Shown here piece by piece: positions 35,243 to 42,800 of a DNA stretch of 61,767 nucleotides. Position 1 is the first letter of the stretch. Every line of letters begins with the position of its first letter. This DNA comes from Ignavibacterium sp. (GTDB lineage: Bacteria > Zixibacteria > MSB-5A5 > GN15 > PGXB01). The DNA is taken from contig DYGG01000016.1 in NCBI GenBank assembly GCA_020724775.1, positions 1 through 61,767 of the forward strand. Direction: 5' to 3'. Under the pieces are notes generated by a model that worked only from the letters and a program-made list of their open reading frames with translations, did not search any database and had not been told where the DNA came from. Made by a program: the position numbers and the translations under genes.

Positions 35243-36688
35243 TTAAATCAGCGAAAAGAAACTGAGGCGAGTGAGCGCCACCCAGTATTGCGGAAACAAT
35301 CCGAGCGCCACGGTTCCTGCCGCCGTAATCAGAAGAACGATGGCCATTGCCGGCTTCAGCGATAGAGGCGCAAATTCCATATCTGTTTTGCCGAAGTACG
35401 CTGCCACGACAACCCGCAGGTAATAATAGACGGAGAGAAAGCTGTTCATGACGCCGATAATTGCCAGCCAGATATAACCCTGCTTGATAGCCTCGGAAAA
35501 AATATAGAATTTCCCAAAAAACCCTGCGGTTGGCGGAAACCCGGCGAGGGATAACATGAAAAACGCCATAAGGGCTGCCAGATATGGATGTCGCGCGGAG
35601 AGCCCTTTGATTTCGTCAATAGATGCCGTACTTCCCTCCCGGCTGTCCAACATCGTTACCAGCGCAAAACCACCCAGATTGAAAAAGGAGTAAGCCAGAA
35701 GATAGAAAAGGGCCGATGATACCGCTCCTTGGCCGCCGGCTGTGAGCGCCACCAGTATGTAACCGGCGTGTGCTATAGAAGAATATGCTAATAGTCTCTT
35801 AATATTGTCCTGGTAAATTGCCAGAATGTTGCCGACTGTCATTGTTAATACCGCCACCACCCAGAAGAGCCACTGCAAATCTTCTATTCCCCCCAAACCG
35901 AAGACAAATATTCGCAGAAGTGCGGCGAAGCCGGCCGCTTTTGGCGCCACCGAAAAGAAAGCCGTAACCGGCGTAGGAGCCCCCTGGTACACATCCGGCA
36001 CCCACATATGAAAAGGCACCGCGGCTACCTTGAACCCAAATCCAATCAGCACCAAGACCGCTCCGGAATAGAGGAAAAGTCCCGAATGCATCGCCAGGAA
36101 GCCAAAATCCATCACAATACGCCTCAGATCGGTCGTGCCGGCGGCGCCGTAAATGAAGGCAATTCCAAGCAGCAAGAACCCGGTTGCAAAGGCTCCCATC
36201 ATGAAGTACTTAATTCCGGCCTCGTTTGATTCTGCGCTGTGTCGGGCGAATCCCGCCATAACATAAAGCGGCACCGACATTATTTCCAGTCCGAGGAATA
36301 TAACAACCAGGTCGGAACTTCCCGCCATCGTCATCATCCCCATTGCCGAAAACAACAATAGCGGATAAAATTCAAATCGTTCAATACCGCGTGATATCAA
36401 ATAGTTGCGCGACATCAAGAGCGACACCCCGGTGGCAATCAGGAAAATGATTTTGAAGAAAACCGCGAAGTTGTCCACCTGCACCATCCCGTAAAATCCT
36501 GATGAAAGTCCATCCCACTGCCGTAAAGTCAGAATCAGCGCTACCGCCAGGCCCGCCAGAGCGAGGTAGGCGATTATTCCCTTGTTTCTCACAAAATTTC
36601 CGACAAGAAGCAACGCCATCGCCACTGCCAATATCACCAATTCCGGTGCAATAATTCCAAAATCGAGTGCCGCTGATTTTATATCCAT
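35243..36688 (-). CDS. nuoN: NADH-quinone oxidoreductase subunit N
   Basis: 481 residues, about 14 membrane helices. It is one of three antiporter-like proton-pumping subunits of complex I. Recognisable segments are LFSAMGMMTMAGSSDLVVIFLGLE (E in helix 5 region), KVAAVPFHMWVPDVYQGAPT and DNIKRLLAYSSIAHAGYIL with the conserved channel lysines. It is the last gene of the nuo operon, separated from nuoM by the selenoprotein glutaredoxin gene. The bidirectional terminator follows. Confidence 0.96.
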   Translation of the reverse strand: MDIKSAALDFGIIAPELVILAVAMALLLVGNFVRNKGIIAYLALAGLAVALILTLRQWDGLSSGFYGMVQVDNFAVFFKIIFLIATGVSLLMSRNYLISRGIERFEFYPLLLFSAMGMMTMAGSSDLVVIFLGLEIMSVPLYVMAGFARHSAESNEAGIKYFMMGAFATGFLLLGIAFIYGAAGTTDLRRIVMDFGFLAMHSGLFLYSGAVLVLIGFGFKVAAVPFHMWVPDVYQGAPTPVTAFFSVAPKAAGFAALLRIFVFGLGGIEDLQWLFWVVAVLTMTVGNILAIYQDNIKRLLAYSSIAHAGYILVALTAGGQGAVSSALFYLLAYSFFNLGGFALVTMLDSREGSTASIDEIKGLSARHPYLAALMAFFMLSLAGFPPTAGFFGKFYIFSEAIKQGYIWLAIIGVMNSFLSVYYYLRVVVAAYFGKTDMEFAPLSLKPAMAIVLLITAAGTVALGLFPQYWVALTRLSFFSLI

Positions 36689-36704
36689 ATTCGCTTTTTA
36701 CCTT

Positions 36705-36725
36705 AAAACGCCTCCCGGGCGTTCC
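36705..36725 (-). promoter_or_regulatory. Candidate bacterial SECIS element of the glutaredoxin-like gene
   Basis: On the minus strand AACGCC (36723-36718) pairs perfectly with GGCGTT (36712-36707), extended by two G-U wobbles. The loop is CGGGA with G at its second position, as the bacterial consensus asks. The loop starts 20 nt after the UGA. It lies mostly past the TAG stop, in the gap before nuoN. Confidence 0.72.
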
Positions 36726-36727
36726 TG

Positions 36728-36949
36728 CTAAATGCCTCAGCCTCCGCCAAAACCAACTTTGACCGCACCATCTTCAATAATGACCGGAACGATCGCCTTC
36801 CCGCCTGCAACACGTATCGCCTCTTCTTTTGCGCCTTTCACGGAGTAGACGTCAATTTCCTTAAAAGGTATCCCCTCCTGAGTATAATGCTCCTTTGCCG
36901 CAGCGCAGTAAGGACATCCCGGTTTGGTGTAAATGGTAACCTCGGGCAT
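36728..36949 (-). CDS. Glutaredoxin-like selenoprotein with C-terminal Sec-Gly-Ile (Uxx-stop type)
   Basis: 73 residues if TGA 36737-36739 is Sec. The thioredoxin fold opens MPEVTIYTKPGCPYCAAAKE with an intact CPYC site (Cys12/Cys15), then IPFKEIDVYS and the cis-Pro segment KAIVPVIIE. The tail VKVGFGGG runs into TGA and would read GGC ATT TAG, giving U71-G72-I73-stop. From memory, a glutaredoxin-like (seleno)protein family is named for exactly this Sec-x-x-stop ending; I could not check it. A penultimate Sec on a flexible glycine tail resembles the redox arm of thioredoxin reductase. ATG 36949 has GGAGG upstream inside the nuoM stop region. It sits between nuoM and nuoN in the complex I operon. 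If TGA is only a stop, the product is 70 residues. Confidence 0.82.
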
Positions 36950-36950
36950 T

Positions 36951-38531
36951 TCATCCTCCATCTACATTCAAGGTGTAACATTCCTTCGTTCCCAGGCGAA
37001 AAGCAAACCTCTCCGCCCTCGCCTTTACATTGTCCCGGTCGACCTGCTCAGCACGTTTCACCATTCCCAGAATATTCTTAACAGCCGGCTCCATCCTGAC
37101 GAAAAACGGTTTGGGATAAATCCCGATCCAGAAAATAAGGAGCACCAGCGGTACTAGCACCAGTTTTTCGCGGCCATAAAGGTCGTGAAGATTTTCATTT
37201 ACGGTCTGCGTAATCTTTCCAAAAATCACTCTCTGAAGCATCCAGAGCATATAGCAGGCGGCAAGAATTACCCCGGTCGCCGCCAAAACTGCGTATGTCA
37301 CATTTGCCTTAAACGTACCCAGCAGTATCAGAAATTCTCCCACAAAGCCGTTAGTCAGCGGCAGCCCGATTGACGATAGCGCCACAATCATAAAGAAGAC
37401 CGAGAAAACCGGCATCGATTTCGCCAGTCCGCCGAATTCCGATATCAAGCGGGTATGCCGCCGCTCATATAACATGCCGACAATCAAAAAGAGCGCTCCG
37501 GTGGAGATGCCGTGATTAATCATCTGGATCACGGCTCCTTCCATCCCCTGGACATTAAGGGCCATCATCCCCAGCATAACAAAACCGAGATGGGACACCG
37601 AGGAAAATGCCACCAGCGATTTCACATCCCGCTGCACCATCGCCACCAGCGCCCCATAGATAATCCCGATTATCGCCAGAATCGAAATGAGCGGCACAAA
37701 TTTCAAAGTTGCCTCGGGAAACAGAGGCAGGCAAATTCGGATGAAGCCGTAGGTCCCCATTTTGAGAAGAACTCCGGCCAGTATTACCGAGCCGGCTGTA
37801 GGCGCCTCCACATGGGCATCGGGCAGCCACGTATGGAAGGGCCAGATCGGCACTTTAATTGCAAACGCCAGCGCGAAAGCCAAAAACATGTAGGTCTGCG
37901 CTCCCAGCGGAATCGGCATCTGATAAATCTTCAAAAGGTCAAAACTGTACTCTCCGGCGTATCCGTGGTACATAAAAAACAAATAAAGAAGCGCCACCAG
38001 CATCAGAAGCGAACCGAACATCGTAAAAAGCACAAATTTTATCGCCGCATAAATCTTTCTTGGTCCGCCCCAGACACCTATGAGGAAATACATCGGTATC
38101 AACATCGCTTCCCAGAAGACATAAAACAGAAAGAGGTCGAGAGCGACAAAAACTCCCAGCATCCCTGTCTCCAGAAGCAGCATTGATATATAGTACCCCT
38201 TGACTCCGGTCGTAATGGCGCCCCATGAAGAGACAATCGCCAGCAGAGACAACACCGTTGTCAGTAGAATCAAAAGGAGCGAAATGCCGTCGATGCCCAG
38301 ATGATAATTGATTCCAAAGGCCGCCACCCAGGGCAGATTTATTTCGAACTGCATCCCGTTGGCAAAGGGGTCAAACTGGGCATACAAGAAAAAGGAGAGC
38401 AGCATGGTGATGAAAGAAATAATAATGGCAATCCCTTTTATCGAATCTTTCGCCTCCTTGGGGACCACAATCAAGAGCGCCGCTCCCAAAAGCGGAAAGA
38501 ACGTTACCAAAGTCAGAATATCTATACCCAT
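36951..38531 (-). CDS. nuoM: NADH-quinone oxidoreductase subunit M
   Basis: 526 residues, about 14 membrane helices, a proton-pumping antiporter-like subunit. Key segments are the FYVFWEAMLIPMYFLIG helix-5 Glu region, AIKVPIWPFHTWLPDAHVEAP with the central Lys, and DVKSLVAFSSVSHLGFVMLG. The C-terminus carries a soluble extension, ending near TLNVDGG. It is followed 1 nt after its stop by the glutaredoxin start, so the two are translationally linked. Confidence 0.96.
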   Translation of the reverse strand: MGIDILTLVTFFPLLGAALLIVVPKEAKDSIKGIAIIISFITMLLSFFLYAQFDPFANGMQFEINLPWVAAFGINYHLGIDGISLLLILLTTVLSLLAIVSSWGAITTGVKGYYISMLLLETGMLGVFVALDLFLFYVFWEAMLIPMYFLIGVWGGPRKIYAAIKFVLFTMFGSLLMLVALLYLFFMYHGYAGEYSFDLLKIYQMPIPLGAQTYMFLAFALAFAIKVPIWPFHTWLPDAHVEAPTAGSVILAGVLLKMGTYGFIRICLPLFPEATLKFVPLISILAIIGIIYGALVAMVQRDVKSLVAFSSVSHLGFVMLGMMALNVQGMEGAVIQMINHGISTGALFLIVGMLYERRHTRLISEFGGLAKSMPVFSVFFMIVALSSIGLPLTNGFVGEFLILLGTFKANVTYAVLAATGVILAACYMLWMLQRVIFGKITQTVNENLHDLYGREKLVLVPLVLLIFWIGIYPKPFFVRMEPAVKNILGMVKRAEQVDRDNVKARAERFAFRLGTKECYTLNVDGG

Positions 38532-38532
38532 C

Positions 38533-40470
38533 TTACCTGAATATGAAAATTCCCATAATAATAATTACACCGAGCGCAAACACCGTAACATAACTTCGTA
38601 AACGGCCGGTCTGTATCTGACGAAATCCTCGGGATATATCTCCCACCAGATAGGCTAAACCGTTCAAGATACCATCGATGAGAATCACATCGACTATCTT
38701 CCATAGGAAAATTGACCCGTTTATCAGAGGTCTCACAATTACCGCTCCATACAATTCATCCACAAAGTATTTGCCATACAGAATCCGGTATATTCCGGAA
38801 AATGATTTTTGCACCCGTCCCGCCAAGGCGGTATTCTTCAAATAAAAATAGTACGCCATATATATCGAAAAGAGGACTAATGCGACCGAGAGGAGCATCA
38901 ACAGAAGTTCCGTCGTAGCGCTGTGCCCCGCCGACATATGAATCTCTTCCGATGTCGCCGTATGAGTCGCCCCCATCACCGGCTCCAGGAATTTTTCGAA
39001 CTGATTACCGCCTCCGAGAACATGCGGAATCCCGACATATCCGCCAATTATCGAAAGAACCGCCAGTATGGAAAGCGGAACTGTCATAACCTTGGGGGAT
39101 TCATGAATATGCTCTTTGGTATGAGCATCCATTCGCTCCAAGCCGTAGAAAGTCAGGTACAACAATCGGAACATATAGAACGCGGTCAGCATCGCCGTAA
39201 AGACCGCCGCCATCCACAGCCACGGCGAGCCGTATGGGGAAGAAAAGGCTTTCCATAGAATTTCATCTTTGGAGAAGAAACCGGAAAGTCCCGGAATTCC
39301 GGCAATGGCGAGAGTCGCTATCAAAAACGTAAGATAGGTCGTCCTCAGCCTGCTTTTCAGTCCTCCCATATTACGCATATCCTGCTGTCCCGATAAGGCA
39401 TGAATCACCGAACCGGCGCCGAGGAAAAGGAGCGCCTTGAAAAAGGCATGGGTCATCAAATGAAATATTCCCGCGGCGAACGCGGCGACTCCGCAGGCGG
39501 TGAACATATATCCCAGTTGACTGATAGTGGAATATGCCAGAACTCGCTTTATATCATTCTGGGTCAGGGCGATGGTGGCGGCCAAAAGCGCGGTAGCCAT
39601 GCCGACAATTGCCACTATCATGAGAGTCGTCGGAGCCATAATGTAGAGAACATTAGAGCGCGCAATCATATAAACGCCGGCGGTAACCATCGTTGCCGCG
39701 TGAATCAACGCCGAGACGGGCGTGGGACCTTCCATAGCGTCCGGCAACCAGACATAAAGCGGAATCTGCGCCGATTTGCCGGTCGCGCCCAAAAACAGCA
39801 ACAGCGTCGCCGCCGTAATCAATCCGCCGCCGGCAACGAATACTTCAGGCGCCCGCTCAAAGACGGCAGTGAAATTAAGCGAGCCGACCTGCCAGAAGAT
39901 AATGAACATCCCCAGCAGAAATCCGAAATCGCCGATGCGATTGACAATAAACGCTTTTTTCCCGGCGTCGCTGGCTGACTGCTTTTCAAACCAGAATCCT
40001 ATCAACAGGTAACTACAAAGCCCTACCCCTTCCCAGCCCACAAACATTAACAAATAGTTATTGGCCAAGACCAGGGTCAGCATCGAAAATACAAAGAGGT
40101 TAAGATATGTGAAATATCTCCCGTATCCTTTGTCATCGTGCATGTAACCGACCGAATAAACATGAATCAAGAATCCGACTCCCGTAACAACCAGCGCCAT
40201 GACGGCTGAAAGGGGGTCAAATAGAAAACCAATATTGACGGAGAGTTCCCCTGAAGGAATCCAGGAAAAAAGCACTTCTTCTACCTGACGCTCTGTCTGT
40301 GGCAGCGCCAGCAAATTGATAAACGACTTCAGACTCCAGAGAAATGAAAGCCCCACCGAACCGCATCCGATAAGGGAGATAATCCTTTTATTCAGCCGTC
40401 CCAGAAGCAGGCCATTAAGCAGGAATCCTGCCAGAGGAAAGAGTACTATCAAATATAGCGAATATTCCAT
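38533..40470 (-). CDS. nuoL: NADH-quinone oxidoreductase subunit L
   Basis: 645 residues. It is the distal antiporter-like subunit with the long lateral helix at its C-terminus that braces the membrane arm. Seen are MFVGWEGVGLCSYLLIGFWF, GKSAQIPLYVWLPDAMEGPTP, DIKRVLAYSTISQLGYMF and LSGFFSKDEILW. The soluble loop near THTATSEEIHMSAGH before the last helices is of usual size. It abuts nuoM with 1 nt between stop and start. Confidence 0.96.
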   Translation of the reverse strand: MEYSLYLIVLFPLAGFLLNGLLLGRLNKRIISLIGCGSVGLSFLWSLKSFINLLALPQTERQVEEVLFSWIPSGELSVNIGFLFDPLSAVMALVVTGVGFLIHVYSVGYMHDDKGYGRYFTYLNLFVFSMLTLVLANNYLLMFVGWEGVGLCSYLLIGFWFEKQSASDAGKKAFIVNRIGDFGFLLGMFIIFWQVGSLNFTAVFERAPEVFVAGGGLITAATLLLFLGATGKSAQIPLYVWLPDAMEGPTPVSALIHAATMVTAGVYMIARSNVLYIMAPTTLMIVAIVGMATALLAATIALTQNDIKRVLAYSTISQLGYMFTACGVAAFAAGIFHLMTHAFFKALLFLGAGSVIHALSGQQDMRNMGGLKSRLRTTYLTFLIATLAIAGIPGLSGFFSKDEILWKAFSSPYGSPWLWMAAVFTAMLTAFYMFRLLYLTFYGLERMDAHTKEHIHESPKVMTVPLSILAVLSIIGGYVGIPHVLGGGNQFEKFLEPVMGATHTATSEEIHMSAGHSATTELLLMLLSVALVLFSIYMAYYFYLKNTALAGRVQKSFSGIYRILYGKYFVDELYGAVIVRPLINGSIFLWKIVDVILIDGILNGLAYLVGDISRGFRQIQTGRLRSYVTVFALGVIIIMGIFIFR

Positions 40471-40483
40471 CCCGCTTATTGCC

Positions 40484-40786
40484 TTACCATTTTAGTAAAC
40501 TGAACCGATCAGCATCAATGCTGTTTTTATTGCGAAATATGGTTATAATCATTGCCAGTCCAACAGCCGCTTCCGCCGCCGCCACCGCCAGAACCAGAAA
40601 TACAAATACATGTCCGTCCATCAGATTCAAAAACCGCGAAAAGACCACAATCGCCAGATTGGCCGCGTTCAACATCAGTTCTATCGACATAAACATGATT
40701 ATCAGATTCCGCGATAGAATCACCCCGGCCACTCCTATCGAAAACAGAAAGATGCTCACAATCAAATAATGCGGCATCGGTATCAT
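40484..40786 (-). CDS. nuoK: NADH-quinone oxidoreductase subunit K
   Basis: 100 residues, three membrane helices. The two conserved Glu residues of the proton path are in FMSIELMLNAANLAIV and LAVAAAEAAVGLAMI. It starts directly after the nuoJ stop; MIPMPHYL offers a second ATG three codons on. Normal family length. Confidence 0.95.
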   Translation of the reverse strand: MIPMPHYLIVSIFLFSIGVAGVILSRNLIIMFMSIELMLNAANLAIVVFSRFLNLMDGHVFVFLVLAVAAAEAAVGLAMIITIFRNKNSIDADRFSLLKW

Positions 40787-41326
40787 TTATTTATCCTCCT
40801 CATCGTGGTCGGTCCGGCCCCTCTTTGCCATAATCACGGCGCCCACAATCGCCACCAGAAGCAAAATTGAGGTCAGTTCAAAAGGATATAAATATTGTGT
40901 GTACAGTAATTCCGCCACCGGCTTGACACTTCCGAAATCAGGCGTCGCCTCCACCATCAGTCTATCCATCCGTTCGGGAAAAGCGGTTTGCTTGACTATC
41001 ATGAGAAGTTCTACCAGAAGCGCCAGGGAAATTACCATTTTGGTCGCGCGCCCCAGCCGGGGACGTTTTTCTTCAAATTGTTCGCCTCGAAGATTTAAAA
41101 GCATTATCACAAAGAGGAACAGGACCAGAATGGCGCCGGCATAAACAATGACCAGTATGGCGCCCACAAACATTGCGCTCAACTGAATATACAGCGTAGC
41201 CTGCGCCAGAAGCGACACAATCAGATACAACACCGACGCCACCGGATTGCGCTGTAGAATCATCAGCAATGCCGCGCCAATTGCAAAGACCGCGGCAACA
41301 TAAAATATGACCAGTTCCAGTAGCAC
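40787..41326 (-). CDS. nuoJ: NADH-quinone oxidoreductase subunit J
   Basis: 179 residues, five membrane helices, GTG start. The conserved VLYLIVSLLAQATLYIQL and AMFVGAILVIVYAGAILVLFLF segments identify it; the latter forms the pi-bulge helix involved in coupling. It begins right after the nuoI stop and abuts nuoK. Confidence 0.95.
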   Translation of the reverse strand: MLLELVIFYVAAVFAIGAALLMILQRNPVASVLYLIVSLLAQATLYIQLSAMFVGAILVIVYAGAILVLFLFVIMLLNLRGEQFEEKRPRLGRATKMVISLALLVELLMIVKQTAFPERMDRLMVEATPDFGSVKPVAELLYTQYLYPFELTSILLLVAIVGAVIMAKRGRTDHDEEDK

Positions 41327-41803
41327 TTAGAATATCCTTCGCACGCGCCGGATTATCCGTTTAAACGGTTTCTCTTTTTTGGGGCGATTGGCAAGCATCT
41401 GTTCCTTAGTAAATATAAACACGTCCCGATTGTCATTAGAAAACTCATATTCGTGTCCCAGAAAAATCGCTTCCTCTGGGCAGGCTTCTTCGCAGAAACC
41501 GCAGTAAATGCAACGGAGCAGATTTATCTCGTAAATTTTGGCGTATCGTTCCCCTTTTTCGTTTTCGGCTCCCTCCATATAAATCGCATCCGCCGGGCAG
41601 GCTGCCGCGCACAGACCGCAACAAACACACCGGTCTGTTCCGTCCTCATAGACTTCCAGATAGTGCAAACCACGATACCGCGGCGCCATCTCTCTTTTCA
41701 CCTTCGGATACTGAATGGTAACCGGCTTCTTGAAGAGATGCTTGAGGGTTGTATAGAAACCCTTGGGCAATGCTATGAATACTGTTCTAATGACATCGAC
41801 CAT
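41327..41803 (-). CDS. nuoI: NADH-quinone oxidoreductase subunit I
   Basis: 158 residues. It is an 8Fe ferredoxin-like subunit holding clusters N6a and N6b. Two CxxCxxCxxxCP sites are present: CVCCGLCAAACPADAIYMEG and CIYCGFCEEACPEEAIFLG. An N-terminal amphipathic part (TTLKHLFKKPVTIQYP) binds the membrane arm. It has the weak site AGGAAAATT before its ATG and lies 7 nt from the nuoH stop. Confidence 0.96.
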   Translation of the reverse strand: MVDVIRTVFIALPKGFYTTLKHLFKKPVTIQYPKVKREMAPRYRGLHYLEVYEDGTDRCVCCGLCAAACPADAIYMEGAENEKGERYAKIYEINLLRCIYCGFCEEACPEEAIFLGHEYEFSNDNRDVFIFTKEQMLANRPKKEKPFKRIIRRVRRIF

Positions 41804-41810
41804 AATTTTC

Positions 41811-42800
41811 CTACAGACGATATATCAGCGCCGTTACCATTACATTCAATAGCGCCAGTGGAAATAAGACTTTCCATCCAAAATTCATCAGCTGGTCATA
41901 CCGCAGACGTGGAAGTGTCGCCCGAAGCCAGATATAAAATGACATAAACAGCGCCACTTTTATAGCAAACCAGATTATAGGAGGCAGCAGCGGTCCTTGC
42001 CAGCCACCGAGAAATATCGTTGTCGCCACACAAGAGACCGCCAGCATATTGGCATATTCCCCGATAAAGAACATGGCAAATCGCATTGAGGAATACTCGG
42101 TATGGTACCCCGCCACCAGTTCCGACTCCGCCTCCGGAAGGTCAAAGGGGGCGCGATTGGTCTCGGCGATAGCGCAGATTACATAAAGCACAAACCCGAC
42201 CGGCTGTCTGAATATGAACCAGTCAAAGAAGGAACTCTGTTGCGCCACCAGTTCCTTCATAGAAAGAGTCCCGGCGATGACCAGAACTCCGATAATAGAA
42301 AGGCCATAGGCAACCTCATATGAAATCATCTGCGCCGACGACCGAACCCCCCCCAGCAGTGAATACTTGGAACCTGATGACCATCCCGCCAGGACTATTC
42401 CATAGACGCCCAGTGATGTTACCGCGAAAACAAACAGCACCCCGATATCCAGGTCGGATATAACCATATCAATCTGGTATCCGAACATCGTTACCTTGTC
42501 GCCGAAAGGCACTACCGCAAAAGATAGAAGCGCGGGGATGAACACTACAATCGGCGCCAGGGCATAAGTGATACGCTCAACATTATTGGGGACAATATCT
42601 TCCTTGAACACCAATTTTATCGCATCCGCTATCGGCTGCAACAAGCCAAAAGGACCGGCGACATTGGGTCCGATACGATGCTGAAAATGCCCGACAAGTT
42701 TCCGCTCTAACCAGGTACTGTAGGCGCATCCGGTTAGAACCGCCAGTACGACTACAATTACCTTGATGGAGGAAATCAACATTATTTCGGTGTAACTCAT
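41811..42800 (-). CDS. nuoH: NADH-quinone oxidoreductase subunit H
   Basis: 329 residues, eight to nine membrane helices. It forms the quinone-entry chamber and E-channel. Diagnostic are RIGPNVAGPFGLLQPIADA, FKEDIVPN, ETNRAPFDLPEAESELVAG and YHTEYSSMRFAMFFIGEY. ATG overlaps the nuoG stop by 4 nt (ATGA). Confidence 0.97.
   Translation of the reverse strand: MSYTEIMLISSIKVIVVVLAVLTGCAYSTWLERKLVGHFQHRIGPNVAGPFGLLQPIADAIKLVFKEDIVPNNVERITYALAPIVVFIPALLSFAVVPFGDKVTMFGYQIDMVISDLDIGVLFVFAVTSLGVYGIVLAGWSSGSKYSLLGGVRSSAQMISYEVAYGLSIIGVLVIAGTLSMKELVAQQSSFFDWFIFRQPVGFVLYVICAIAETNRAPFDLPEAESELVAGYHTEYSSMRFAMFFIGEYANMLAVSCVATTIFLGGWQGPLLPPIIWFAIKVALFMSFYIWLRATLPRLRYDQLMNFGWKVLFPLALLNVMVTALIYRL

Noticed and set aside
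37512-38186. 224-codon open frame antisense to nuoM
   Set aside because: It is rich in His, Arg and Gln as expected from the complement of membrane-protein codons; nuoM is certain.
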